Assembly (NCBI RefSeq): GCF_040566695.1
Contig: NZ_JBEXAE010000001.1
Coordinates: 769,257 to 833,256, forward strand
DNA from: Sediminicola arcticus
GTDB taxonomy: Bacteria > Bacteroidota > Bacteroidia > Flavobacteriales > Flavobacteriaceae
Length of the DNA: 64,000 nucleotides
Direction: 5' to 3'
The notes below the pieces were generated by a model. That model ran no database searches, was not told the DNA's origin, and saw nothing but the letters and a program-made list of their open reading frames with translations. Made by a program: the position numbers and the translations under genes. Positions 34,795 through 43,313 of this stretch are shown piece by piece (the first letter of the stretch is position 1; each line of letters opens with the position of its first letter).

Positions 34795-37014
34795 TTACTT
34801 TAAAATTTGATAGGCAATCAATGCTACAATATACGCAAAAATGCTCATAAATACAAGTTGAGCTGCTGGCCACTTCCACGTATTAGTCTCTCTTTTTACT
34901 ACTGCTAAGGTGCTCATACATTGCATGGCAAAGGCATAAAACAACAATAGGGAGATTCCTGATGCCATGTTAAACAATGGCTTTTTGGTATATGGATTCA
35001 CTTCTGCGGCCATTCTATTTTTAATAGTTTCTTCTTCATCGCTTCCAACGCTATAGATCGTGGCCAAGGTTCCTACAAAAACTTCCCTAGCAGCAAAGGA
35101 TGTCAGTACAGCAATCCCTATTTTCCAATCGTATCCTAAAGGTTTCACAATAGGCTCAATGGCCTTGCCCATATAACCCATATAGGAATTCTCCAATTTA
35201 TAACTCGAAATCTCTTGGTTTAATGCTCTTTCACGTAGCGTCTTTCTTTTTTGCACTACAGAATCTTGAATGGCAATAGGCGAGAGTTGATCTTGCTGTA
35301 ACCCTTTTTGGTATGTAGCTAAGCTGTTATTTATATTGGAAGTGTTATAGTCCGAAAATCCTTCTGTTGCTAAGCGATCTCTAACAAGGTCTTCTGCATT
35401 ATCGAATTCGTTTGAAAACCCATTAGACCCTAAAAACCAAAGGATAATAGAAATAGCTAAAATAATTTTACCAGCACCAAAGACAAAACTTTTGGTTTTT
35501 TCCAAAACCGTATAGGCCACATTTTTAAGTAGTGGAAGTTTGTAATTGGGCATTTCTACTACAAAAAAGGATTTGGTCTTGATCTTTAATATTTTATTCA
35601 GGATCATGGCAGAAAAAATCGCTGCGCCAAAACCTATAAGATATAGCAGCATTAGGGTCAGGGCCTGGTAACTAAGTCCTAGAAAACCGCCTTCTGGAAT
35701 TACTAAAGCAATGATAATAAGATATACAGGTAATCTTGCTGAACAGGTGGTAAATGGGGTCACTAGGATGGTGATTAGCCGTTCTTTCCAATTCTCTATG
35801 GTCCTAGTCGCCATGACGGCAGGGATAGCGCAGGCAGTTCCTGAAATTAAGGGAACTATACTTTTTCCACTTAGTCCAAAAGGCCTCATCAAACGGTCCA
35901 TTAAAAAGACCACCCTACTCATATAGCCTGTTTCTTCTAATAGGGAGATAAATAGGAACAAAAAGGCAATTTGGGGGATAAAGATTACTATACCTCCAAT
36001 GCCAGTAAGGATGCCTTCTGCAATGAGGTTGGTAAATTGTCCTGGGGGAAGTGTGGCCTTTACCCATTCGCTACTTGATACAAAGAGTTCATCAATGAAA
36101 TCCATTGGGTAGCTACTCCAATCATAAATTGCCTGAAAGATGGTCATCAGAATCAGGAGGAAAATAACATACCCAAATATTTTATGGGTAAGTATTTTGT
36201 CTAACGTTGCTCTAAATCCTTTAGCGGCATTAACATCAACTTTATAGGCTTGTTTTAAGACACCATTTATGAATTGGTAACGCAATATGGTTTCCTTTTG
36301 TTGTAGCCTTTTTAGTTCAGATTTGGTTTTAGTTACAAAGGAGGAGGTATTCTTGGTCAGTATTTTTTCAATGGGAGTAAAGTTCACATCTTGGGTAATG
36401 ACCAACCATAATTTGTAAAGGTCTTCCTTCGGAAAGGTCTCTTTTAAACGCTTAAAATATTCTGGTGCAATAATTTTTGTATCCACATTGGGTGCGGTGG
36501 ACAAATTTTTATAATCGGCAATAAGTTCTTTGATGCGCTCTACTCCTGTACCATTTCTAGTACTGACTAGGGCTATTTTAGTACTTAATTGTTCCTCTAA
36601 TAAAGGGATATCCAAAGATATTCCTTTACGGGACATCCTGTCGGCCATATTGATGACCAAAATAGAAGGAATTTTTAAGTCTTTTATTTGGGTGAACAAA
36701 AGAAGGTTTCGCTTCAGGTTTTCTACATCAGTGATTACTACGGCTACATCAGGGAAGTCCTTATCGTTTTTATTAAGTAAAAGCTCTACCACGACACTCT
36801 CATCCAAAGAGGTAGTATTGAGACTGTAGGTCCCTGGCAAATCCAGGATATGAGCCTTTACTCCCCGAGGGAGCTTACAGACACCCTCTTTCTTTTCAAC
36901 TGTAATTCCTGGATAATTGCCTACTTTTTGTTTTAGTCCCGTAAGTTGGTTAAATACTGAAGTTTTACCGGTGTTGGGATTGCCTATGAGAGCTACATTG
37001 ATATTTTTACTCAT
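34795..37014 (-). CDS. feoB: Ferrous iron transporter B
   Basis: A 739-aa protein: an N-terminal G domain with G1 GNPNTGKTS (11-19), G3 DLPGTYSL and the G4-like NMAD, a GDI helical region, then the membrane Gate domains. Conserved cysteines are seen in ISGTACAIPAVMATR and FTTCSARLPVY. It imports Fe2+ under low oxygen. It lies between feoA (4-nt overlap) and the Cys-rich small protein gene, a complete feoA-feoB-feoC-like operon. Confidence 0.96.
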   Translation of the reverse strand: MSKNINVALIGNPNTGKTSVFNQLTGLKQKVGNYPGITVEKKEGVCKLPRGVKAHILDLPGTYSLNTTSLDESVVVELLLNKNDKDFPDVAVVITDVENLKRNLLLFTQIKDLKIPSILVINMADRMSRKGISLDIPLLEEQLSTKIALVSTRNGTGVERIKELIADYKNLSTAPNVDTKIIAPEYFKRLKETFPKEDLYKLWLVITQDVNFTPIEKILTKNTSSFVTKTKSELKRLQQKETILRYQFINGVLKQAYKVDVNAAKGFRATLDKILTHKIFGYVIFLLILMTIFQAIYDWSSYPMDFIDELFVSSSEWVKATLPPGQFTNLIAEGILTGIGGIVIFIPQIAFLFLFISLLEETGYMSRVVFLMDRLMRPFGLSGKSIVPLISGTACAIPAVMATRTIENWKERLITILVTPFTTCSARLPVYLIIIALVIPEGGFLGLSYQALTLMLLYLIGFGAAIFSAMILNKILKIKTKSFFVVEMPNYKLPLLKNVAYTVLEKTKSFVFGAGKIILAISIILWFLGSNGFSNEFDNAEDLVRDRLATEGFSDYNTSNINNSLATYQKGLQQDQLSPIAIQDSVVQKRKTLRERALNQEISSYKLENSYMGYMGKAIEPIVKPLGYDWKIGIAVLTSFAAREVFVGTLATIYSVGSDEEETIKNRMAAEVNPYTKKPLFNMASGISLLLFYAFAMQCMSTLAVVKRETNTWKWPAAQLVFMSIFAYIVALIAYQILK

Positions 37015-37256
37015 AAAGCTCCCTTATCAACAATTATTTCCAACTCAATTTGAAGGGCAACTTCTCGTCTTATAGCAATATGGGAACCGTTTACGTTAAT
37101 ATAGATTGGATCATTCAGCGGAGCCACTTGTACCATCTCCACTTCATTGCCCGGGAGGCAACCAAGTTCCAATAGTTTTATGGGTAAAATATCATCTGCA
37201 AATTCTTTGATGATTCCCTTTTGTCCTCTCTTTAAATGTGCGACGGTTGTAATCAA
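37011..37256 (-). CDS. feoA: Ferrous iron transport protein A
   Basis: An 81-aa SH3-like FeoA domain. It has LKRGQKGIIKEF, the conserved LLELGCLPGNEVEMV and a terminal HIAIRREVALQIELEII strand. It is needed for FeoB function. It overlaps feoB by 4 nt (ATGA-type coupling). A 16-bp near-palindrome at 37271-37286, upstream of its start, may be a regulatory site. Confidence 0.94.
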   Translation of the reverse strand: MITTVAHLKRGQKGIIKEFADDILPIKLLELGCLPGNEVEMVQVAPLNDPIYINVNGSHIAIRREVALQIELEIIVDKGAL

Positions 37257-37270
37257 TTTTTATTTAGATT

Positions 37271-37286
37271 GATTTTAATTAAGATC
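37271..37286. promoter_or_regulatory. Near-palindrome upstream of feoA
   Basis: GATTTTAATTAAGATC, self-complementary at all but one pair, 15 bp before the feoA start. Position suggests an operator (iron or redox response), but the sequence does not match the TTTAGA-type site upstream of the DtxR-like gene. Confidence 0.3.
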
Positions 37287-37344
37287 AAAAATAAGGGAAA
37301 AATATCAATTTAAAGGCTAAATATATACTAAAAGTAGAAAGGTT

Positions 37345-38019
37345 TTATTGAAGGTAAGATGCTTTAAGAATTTTCAAATCTTCTAGTAGTTTGTCTATTT
37401 CCTCCTTTTTGGTGCCATCGTAAAATCCTCTTATTCTGCGTTCTTTATCTACAAGAATAAAATTTTCGGTATGTATCATGTCATAGGGCCCTCCATCTCC
37501 ATCTGTTTTGACCGCCAAGTAGGATTTTCTGGCCAGGTCATAAATTTCTTTTTTGTCGCCTGTCACCAAATTCCATTTGGAGTCTTTCACCCCTTTTTCT
37601 AAGGCATACTTTTTTAATTGTGACACGGAATCAATTTCAGGGGTTACCGAGTGGGATAGTAAAAGTACTTCTGGATCATCTACTACCTTTTCTTGGATTT
37701 CCGCCATATTCTTAGTCATAATTGGACAAATAGAAGGGCAAGTGGTAAAGAAAAAATCGGCAATATAAATTTTGTCCTTGTAGTTTTTCTGGGTAACGGT
37801 TTCGCCATTTTGGTTGGTCAATGAAAAGTTGGCAATGGTGTGGTATTTTTTCACGTGCTGCAAGGTACTGTCTACCAATTCAAAATTCACCATAGAAGGT
37901 TGGTATATGGGAAGGTTCACTTGGGGTTGTAGGGCATTGTAAAATAAATATACAATGATGGCAGAAAGCCCCATCATCACCATAAAAAAAAGCTTGTACT
38001 TAGCGAAAAAGGAACGCAT
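37345..38019 (-). CDS. SCO1/SenC-family copper chaperone
   Basis: About 224 aa from the Met at 38019 (upstream frame to 38061 is less likely). One N-terminal transmembrane anchor (FFMVMMGLSAIIVYLFYNAL) is followed by a thioredoxin fold. The copper-binding CxxxC is at 94-98 (TTCPSICPI) and the later His is in MIHTENFILVD. SCO proteins deliver copper to, or reduce, the CuA site of cytochrome c oxidase. It is monocistronic. Confidence 0.9.
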   Translation of the reverse strand: MRSFFAKYKLFFMVMMGLSAIIVYLFYNALQPQVNLPIYQPSMVNFELVDSTLQHVKKYHTIANFSLTNQNGETVTQKNYKDKIYIADFFFTTCPSICPIMTKNMAEIQEKVVDDPEVLLLSHSVTPEIDSVSQLKKYALEKGVKDSKWNLVTGDKKEIYDLARKSYLAVKTDGDGGPYDMIHTENFILVDKERRIRGFYDGTKKEEIDKLLEDLKILKASYLQ

Positions 38020-38179
38020 AATTTTTACTCCAAAGATACGGTAGTTCAAAAAATCATTCAAGTATTTGAAACTTCTTTCCTCCTAAATCTTTCTTAAAAT
38101 AAAAAATGCTCAAAATTGTTTCTTTTTTAAGAGCCCCTAAAAGTGTATTTTTGGACGTTTTAATTTTAGATACTACTAG

Positions 38180-39535
38180 ATGAGTCCAATATTGGTTCAA
38201 ACCATACAGTTTTTTTTAAGTCTTTCCTTGTTGATTGTCCTTCACGAAATGGGGCACTTTATACCAGCAAAATTATTCAAGACCAGGGTAGAAAAATTCT
38301 ATCTCTTTTTTGACGTAAAGTTTGCGCTTTTTAAAAAGAAAATTGGAGGAACCGAGTACGGCATCGGTTGGCTTCCGTTAGGAGGATATGTGAAGATATC
38401 CGGAATGATAGATGAGAGCATGGATACCGAGGCCATGAAAGAAGAGCCCAAACCGTGGGAGTTTCGAAGTAAACCAACTTGGCAACGTTTGATCATAATG
38501 TTGGGTGGGGTTACGGTTAACTTTGTATTGGCTGTAGTTATTTATATAGGCATGGCCTATTCCTATGGGGACCAATATATTCCACTAGATAGCTTAGAAG
38601 GCGGCATTTTGGTGACTGAAAAGTCAATTGGAGACGAATTAGGCGTTCAGACCGGGGATAAAATACTTGCCGTGGATGGAGATAAGGTTGATAATTTTGG
38701 CGCATTATTCCTAGAAATTGTCAATGGAAATACTATTACGATAGAAAGGGACGGTAGAGTATTTGAACAGGCCATCCCCGTAGATTTTATTGCCACCCTT
38801 ATAGAAGATGAGGATAAGGCAAGATTTATTAGTTTTCGCTTACCATTTATTATAAAAGAGGTGTCTAAAGACTCGCCTAATAAAGGGGTGGATCTAAAAG
38901 AAGGAGATGAGATTGTTGCCATTGGCAGTGACAAAGTTGCTTATTTTGATCAGGCAGTGCCCTTATTGGAAAAATATGCAGGACAGAATATTCCGCTTAA
39001 AGTTAAACGCAGGGATGGTTTTCTTAAAACGGTAAATGTAAAGGTATCCGATGATGCTAAGTTGGGGGTGGCCGTAGGAGCCTTGACCATGAAGGATTAT
39101 GCAGACATGGGTGTGTTTAGGATTAACACTCAAAAATATACCTTTTTGGAAGCTATACCTGCAGGAATAGATAGAGGGGTAACCACCCTTACTGGATATG
39201 TAAAGCAATTGAAAAAAATATTCAACCCTGAAACCGGAGCCTATAAAGGCGTTGGCGGTTTTGCCGCTATTGGCAGTATGTTTCCGGATACGTGGAACTG
39301 GGAAATTTTTTGGGGGACAACAGCCCTGATTTCTATTATTTTGGCGTTTATGAATATCTTACCCATCCCAGCATTGGATGGTGGTCACGTGATGTTCTTG
39401 CTCTATGAAATGATATCAGGAAGAAAGCCAAGCGATAAGTTTTTGGAGTATGCGCAGATGGCTGGTTTCTTCGTATTGATTGCCTTATTATTGTTCGCCA
39501 ATGGCAACGACGTTTATAAATGGCTATTTAAATAA
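38180..39535 (+). CDS. rseP: RIP site-2 metalloprotease
   Basis: A 451-aa polytopic protein with zinc motif HEMGH at 22-26 in the first helix. A periplasmic part with two PDZ-like domains follows (VTEKSIGDELGVQTGDKILAVDGDKV and KEVSKDSPNKGVDLKEGDEIVAIGS). The second metal-ligand motif is NILPIPALDGGHV near the C-terminus. It performs intramembrane cleavage, usually of anti-sigma factors. It is upstream of tRNA-Asn. Confidence 0.94.
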   Translation: MSPILVQTIQFFLSLSLLIVLHEMGHFIPAKLFKTRVEKFYLFFDVKFALFKKKIGGTEYGIGWLPLGGYVKISGMIDESMDTEAMKEEPKPWEFRSKPTWQRLIIMLGGVTVNFVLAVVIYIGMAYSYGDQYIPLDSLEGGILVTEKSIGDELGVQTGDKILAVDGDKVDNFGALFLEIVNGNTITIERDGRVFEQAIPVDFIATLIEDEDKARFISFRLPFIIKEVSKDSPNKGVDLKEGDEIVAIGSDKVAYFDQAVPLLEKYAGQNIPLKVKRRDGFLKTVNVKVSDDAKLGVAVGALTMKDYADMGVFRINTQKYTFLEAIPAGIDRGVTTLTGYVKQLKKIFNPETGAYKGVGGFAAIGSMFPDTWNWEIFWGTTALISIILAFMNILPIPALDGGHVMFLLYEMISGRKPSDKFLEYAQMAGFFVLIALLLFANGNDVYKWLFK

Positions 39536-39553
39536 AAAAACACTATTTTTTTG

Positions 39554-39584
39554 TTTGGTACATTTGAAAAAACATATATATTTG
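39554..39584 (+). promoter_or_regulatory. Promoter of tRNA-Asn
   Basis: TTTG at 39554-39557 and TATATTTG at 39577-39584, spaced by 19 bp, match the Bacteroidota -33/-7 consensus. They are placed correctly ahead of the tRNA at 39617. Confidence 0.75.
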
Positions 39585-39616
39585 CACCCGCCTAAGCAGT
39601 AGTTTAGGTTTGAAAC

Positions 39617-39690
39617 TCCTCCTTAGCTCAGTTGGTTAGAGCATCTGACTGTTAATCAGAGGGTCCTTGGTTCGAGCCCAAGAGGGGGAG
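39617..39690 (+). tRNA. tRNA-Asn (GTT)
   Basis: A 74-nt cloverleaf. Acceptor TCCTCCT pairs with AGGGGGA (one T-G pair), D stem GCTC/GAGC, anticodon stem TCTGA/TCAGA with loop CTGTTAA (anticodon GTT), T stem CTTGG/CCAAG with loop TTCGAGC, discriminator G. The part from the anticodon loop to the 3' end is the left copy of the 43-bp att repeat, so this tRNA is the integration target of the element that follows. Confidence 0.96.
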
Positions 39691-39691
39691 C
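39649..39691. repeat. attL, 43-bp direct repeat (in tRNA-Asn)
   Basis: Begins exactly at the anticodon loop (CTGTTAA) and ends one base past the tRNA. Identical to 49321-49363; flanking bases on both sides differ, so 43 bp is the full extent. Confidence 0.95.
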
Positions 39692-39701
39692 TAGTGATAG
39701 C

Positions 39702-39738
39702 AAGGCTTCAGAGAGTTTTCACTCCTGAAGCCTTTTTT
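39702..39738 (+). terminator. Terminator behind tRNA-Asn (element-supplied)
   Basis: A 10-bp stem AAGGCTTCAG / CTGAAGCCTT with a 13-nt loop, followed by TTTT. It lies inside the element and replaces the original terminator, which now sits beyond attR. Confidence 0.85.
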
Positions 39739-39739
39739 A

Positions 39740-39759
39740 TTTGCACATAATTTGCACAT
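39740..39759. repeat. Left 20-bp subterminal repeat (candidate integrase arm site)
   Basis: TTTGCACATAATTTGCACAT, itself two copies of TTTGCACAT. An identical, same-orientation copy is at 49194-49213, near the right end. Confidence 0.6.
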
Positions 39760-40267
39760 GGGCATATTCTTTTTCTTTTTAAAATTTAATATGGGTTCAT
39801 TTGAATAAATTTAGAATCTAATGATTACTATTTAAGTATTTACTAGTTCCAATTTGATTTTCTGTATGTTATATAATTAGTTTTATTAAGTTTTTTTTTA
39901 ATTTTTAATATACAGCAATAATAAGTTCAATTATACTAATTACAATCTGCTATTTAAAGCACTTATTTTCGAATTTCTCCAGTTTTAATTGTTGATAACC
40001 ATTTTTTCTTCCATTTAACCCTCTATTGGCGAATATTAAGAATACTTTCATTTGGTATCAAATGAAACCTAATTAAATTAAAAAGCATTTTAATTGATTT
40101 TTTTTAATTTTAATTTATATAACAACTTGTTAATCAATTATTTGTGAACAACTTGTTGTCCTATTTTATTTTTTCAGTCCTTGCGTTTACTACTTTTATC
40201 CTATTACTCCCATAAGGGAAAGCAAAAGCGCTTTTGTTCATTTTATAACCTTAAAATACAATTTAAG
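39760..40267. other. A+T-rich left-end region of the element
   Basis: No supported gene. It holds a 9-bp inverted repeat TTTCATTTG/CAAATGAAA at 40046-40067 (4-bp centre). It also has two copies of the palindromic 11-mer AACAACTTGTT at 40121-40131 and 40147-40157. These could be Xis/HTH-protein or integrase accessory sites for the gene that follows. Confidence 0.5.
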
Positions 40268-40510
40268 ATGGACACTATTTTAATACTAGATCGCCTAAAT
40301 CGTTTAGAAAAATTATTAGTAGGTCAAAAGGAAGTTATGACCTTTGATGAAGCCTGTGACTATACAGGAATTTCAAGAAGTTACCTTTACAAACTTACTG
40401 CTAAGGGTAAAATTCCACACTCCAAACCAAACGGTAAACTTCTCTTTTTTGAGAAAACGAAACTCGTGAACTGGTTACTTCAAAACAAGGTATCACCACA
40501 GCCCCTTTAA
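40268..40510 (+). CDS. Helix-turn-helix (excisionase-type) protein
   Basis: An 80-aa protein from the ATG at 40268. The frame is open back to 40181 but that part is not protein-like. A short N-terminal helix (LDRLNRLEKLLV) is followed by an HTH_17/MerR-like fold: EVMTFDEACDYTGISRSYLYKLTAKGKIPHSKPNGKLLFFEKTKLVNWL. Such proteins in Bacteroidota elements act as excisionases or control the replication genes next to them. First gene inside attL. Confidence 0.85.
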   Translation: MDTILILDRLNRLEKLLVGQKEVMTFDEACDYTGISRSYLYKLTAKGKIPHSKPNGKLLFFEKTKLVNWLLQNKVSPQPL

Positions 40511-40601
40511 TTCATAGTATTTATTTTCTACAAGACTTTTATAAAGCCTTTAAGCAGTTATCATTAACGACACCTTAACTAAGGTGGCAATCTTTTTTAT
40601 C

Positions 40602-41804
40602 ATGAAAAAGCAAACACCCTATATTCGGGTAGGCACCAGCTATTACAAACTGGTGCGCATCCCCACCATCGCTGGAAACTTTAACGACATCATCGTACCA
40701 TGGACGCTGGAGGCGATACGCCAGGACCATGGGAAAAGCCTGATCGGGACGATCAAGAAGTACGATGGCTTTACCTGTATCCCGAGCCATACCGATTTCA
40801 GGCAGGAGTACCATGGCTTCTATAATACCTATGCACCCTTGCCCCATCGACCGGAGGAAGGCCCCTTTCCCTATACCCTTCGTCTATTAGGACATATCTT
40901 CGGCCAGCAATTGGACCTGGGCTTTGATTATCTGCAACTTTTGTATACAAGACCTGTGCAGGTACTGCCCATCCTATGCCTGGTTTCCAAGGAGCGCTCC
41001 ACGGGCAAGACCACCTTTTTGAAATGGCTGAAATCGATGTTCGACAACAACATGACCTACTTGACCAACGATAGCTTCAGCAGTCAGTTCAATGCGGACT
41101 GGGCGAACAAGCTTCTCATCTGCATAGAAGAGGTACTGTTCAACAAGGAGGAACTCACGGAACGTATAAAATATTTGAGCACCACCAATTTCAACAAGAT
41201 GGAGGCCAAGGGTAAGGACAAACGGGAGGTCGAGTTCTTCGGGAAGTTTGTCCTGTGCAGCAACAACGAGGACAATTTTATCAAGATAGACGACCACGAG
41301 ACCCGTTTCTGGGTGTTGAAGGTTCCACACCTTGAAAAGGAGGAGACAGGGTTCCTTGACGAGCTTGAAAAGGAGATACCCGCGTTCCTGTACCATTTTA
41401 GGCAAAGGGAGCTGAGCAGTCCCAACACAACCCGCATGTGGTTCTCCCCTGAACAGATAAGGACGGATGCTCTGGCGAACTTGGTGCGCAACAACAGGAA
41501 CCGGGTGGAGAAGGAACTGGCGAGCATCGTTCTCAGTGCCATGGAGTCCCTGGAGCTGGAAACGGTGGACCTATGTCCGCTCGATGCGCTGCAATGGTTG
41601 GACCGCACCCGCATCAGGACCGACCTGACCCAATTGAGACAGATCCTTAAAAAGGATTGGAAGCTGGTCAACCATAAAAACTCCATGTTCTACAGGAAGC
41701 TGATGATATGGCAGGATGGGGGCATGGGGCTGACGGATGCCAAAGGGAGGTACTACTCTATACATAGGGATTTTCTAACGGAAAATTTTGGTGAGGAACA
41801 ATAA
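40602..41804 (+). CDS. Primase-helicase (DUF5906/NrS-1-like) of the element
   Basis: About 400 aa from the ATG at 40602 (GTG at 40584 possible). A P-loop is present at residues 131-139 (ERSTGKTTF), with Walker B-like LLICIEEV and sensor VLCSNNEDNFIKI. This is the superfamily 3-like helicase layout used by phage and plasmid replication proteins. The region is noticeably richer in G+C than the flanking DNA, with many CTG/GAG/AAG codons, which marks transfer. It probably unwinds the excised circle at the iteron cluster immediately downstream. Confidence 0.82.
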   Translation: MKKQTPYIRVGTSYYKLVRIPTIAGNFNDIIVPWTLEAIRQDHGKSLIGTIKKYDGFTCIPSHTDFRQEYHGFYNTYAPLPHRPEEGPFPYTLRLLGHIFGQQLDLGFDYLQLLYTRPVQVLPILCLVSKERSTGKTTFLKWLKSMFDNNMTYLTNDSFSSQFNADWANKLLICIEEVLFNKEELTERIKYLSTTNFNKMEAKGKDKREVEFFGKFVLCSNNEDNFIKIDDHETRFWVLKVPHLEKEETGFLDELEKEIPAFLYHFRQRELSSPNTTRMWFSPEQIRTDALANLVRNNRNRVEKELASIVLSAMESLELETVDLCPLDALQWLDRTRIRTDLTQLRQILKKDWKLVNHKNSMFYRKLMIWQDGGMGLTDAKGRYYSIHRDFLTENFGEEQ

Positions 41805-42031
41805 AACGATGAGATGATGACAAAACGATGACATGGAAATCATAGTATACATGGGGCCTACGGACGGTTTGGTCATCGTTTTAAAAAAAGATGTGCCGAT
41901 GAAAGAAAAAAAACTCCCATAAAGTATATATTTTTTGATGAAACGATGAGAGATAGGATTAAGGCCAATAAATAAAGGGTGTGGGGCGGTCATCGTTTTG
42001 TCATCGTTTTGTCATCAAAAAATAACGATGA
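41803..42031. repeat. Iteron-like cluster (seven copies of AAAACGATGA)
   Basis: Exact copies on the plus strand at 41803-41812 and 41822-41831, and on the minus strand at 41873-41882, 41990-41999 and 42001-42010. One-mismatch copies lie at 41940-41949 and 42022-42031. Three of them extend to 13 bp as GACAAAACGATGA. They fill the only sizeable gap in the replication module, so a replication origin or an initiator-binding control region is likely. Confidence 0.7.
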
Positions 42032-43014
42032 TAGAATTTGACGTAAAATGTTACGATATGAACGAAAAAAGAACACCAAGGTTATCGTGTGAAAGAGCCC
42101 GAGCTTTTCCCATCGAAAAAGCGCTGGCAAAACTAGGGCACTTTCCGATCAGGACGAACGATAAAGAAGCTTGGTTCCTGAGCCCTTTTCGCTCAGAAAC
42201 CCAAGCCTCTTTCATGGTGTCCAAGAGACTTAATAGATGGTACGACCATGGAGAAGGAATCGGCGGTAATGTAATAGACCTGGTATGTAAAATGAGCCAA
42301 GGCACTGTAAAAGAAGCTTTAAGAATAATCGGAGATGATAATAGCTCTTTTTTATTTCAACAGCAGCCTTGTTTTGAAGTGGAACAACAGGATAAAATCT
42401 TTGTAAAAGAAGTCAAGGAACTTACCCATTATGCTTTGCGAGGTTATTTAAATTCTAGATACATTTTGTTTATAACGGCCAAGAAATTTATTAGGGAGGT
42501 CCATTATAGTTTTAAGAATAAAAACTACTTCGCCATCGGTTTTAAAAACGATTCCGGCGGGTGGGAACTTCGTAATAAATATTATAAGAATTGCAGTTCG
42601 CCGAAGGATATTACCCACATCAAAAAAGGAAATAAAAAACTTATCGTTACCGAAGGGGTGTTCGACTTACTATCCCTTCTTAGCTGTAATGAAATTTTGG
42701 AAGAAGATTGTGATTTTTTAGTCTTGAACTCAACTGCCTTCGTTTCAAAAGCTACGAAAATCATACAGGATTATTTAACTATAAATCTCTATCTGGACAA
42801 CGATTCAAATGGAAAAAGGACAACCCAAAAATTGATAAAACATTCCAATAACTGCCTGGACAAATCAAGTCTATACCAGGGGTTCAAGGACATGAACGAA
42901 TGGTTGATTGGAAATGCTAGAAAGGGACTTGGTCAGAAAGCGCGAGATGTGTCTTTGTTGCCACAAAAACAAACTCGCTTTACTCCCGATGGTTGCAAAG
43001 TAAAAAAGAAATGA
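42028..43014 (+). CDS. Toprim-domain primase of the element
   Basis: About 328 aa from the ATG at 42028 (TTG at 41998 lies in the iterons). The N-terminal part follows the CHC2 zinc-finger fold (AWFLSPFRSETQASFMVSKRLNRWYDHGEGIGGNVIDLV) but the zinc cysteines are missing. The toprim domain has the Glu motif KKLIVTEGVFDLLSLLS and the D-x-D motif LYLDNDSNGKRT. DnaG-type primases make primers; Bacteroidota mobilizable elements commonly carry this form. Its stop overlaps the mobC start (ATGA). Confidence 0.85.
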   Translation: MIEFDVKCYDMNEKRTPRLSCERARAFPIEKALAKLGHFPIRTNDKEAWFLSPFRSETQASFMVSKRLNRWYDHGEGIGGNVIDLVCKMSQGTVKEALRIIGDDNSSFLFQQQPCFEVEQQDKIFVKEVKELTHYALRGYLNSRYILFITAKKFIREVHYSFKNKNYFAIGFKNDSGGWELRNKYYKNCSSPKDITHIKKGNKKLIVTEGVFDLLSLLSCNEILEEDCDFLVLNSTAFVSKATKIIQDYLTINLYLDNDSNGKRTTQKLIKHSNNCLDKSSLYQGFKDMNEWLIGNARKGLGQKARDVSLLPQKQTRFTPDGCKVKKK

Positions 43015-43313
43015 AACGTACGTACATCAAATTCCGGTGCTCCATTTACGAGAAAAAACTTCTCAGGAAAAGGGCGGAACGGGCAGGACTTTCCCTCTCC
43101 GAATATTGCCGCAGCTCCGCTTTTGGCAATACCATCATCGAACGTTTGACCGAGGAACAATTGGCCCATTATAAAATGCTGGTGAAGTACAAGGGGAACT
43201 TTACTCGAATCGGCAATATGTTCAAGAAGCACAACCCAAGACTGGCCAGCGAGGTGGAGCAATTGGCGGAGGAAATACGTACACACCTTTATAATTTCAA
43301 GAGAACAAAATAA
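43011..43313 (+). CDS. MobC-family relaxosome protein
   Basis: About 100 aa from the ATG at 43011 (TTG at 42993 less likely). A ribbon-helix-helix start (RTYIKFRCSIYEKKLLRKRAERAGLSLSEYCRSSAFG) is followed by the MobC region (YKGNFTRIGNMFKKHN). MobC binds oriT and helps the relaxase. It is translationally coupled on both sides: ATGA overlap with the primase gene and TAATG overlap with the relaxase gene. Confidence 0.9.
   Translation: MKRTYIKFRCSIYEKKLLRKRAERAGLSLSEYCRSSAFGNTIIERLTEEQLAHYKMLVKYKGNFTRIGNMFKKHNPRLASEVEQLAEEIRTHLYNFKRTK

Noticed and set aside
41084..41686. A 200-codon frame antisense to the primase-helicase
   Set aside because: It is a shadow of the high-G+C helicase gene; the plus frame has clear P-loop and sensor motifs, the minus frame has none (Ser/Leu-rich).
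41803..42031. CRISPR array
   Set aside because: The repeats are 10 bp, in both orientations and unevenly spaced, with no cas genes; iterons fit better. No CRISPR array was seen anywhere in the window.
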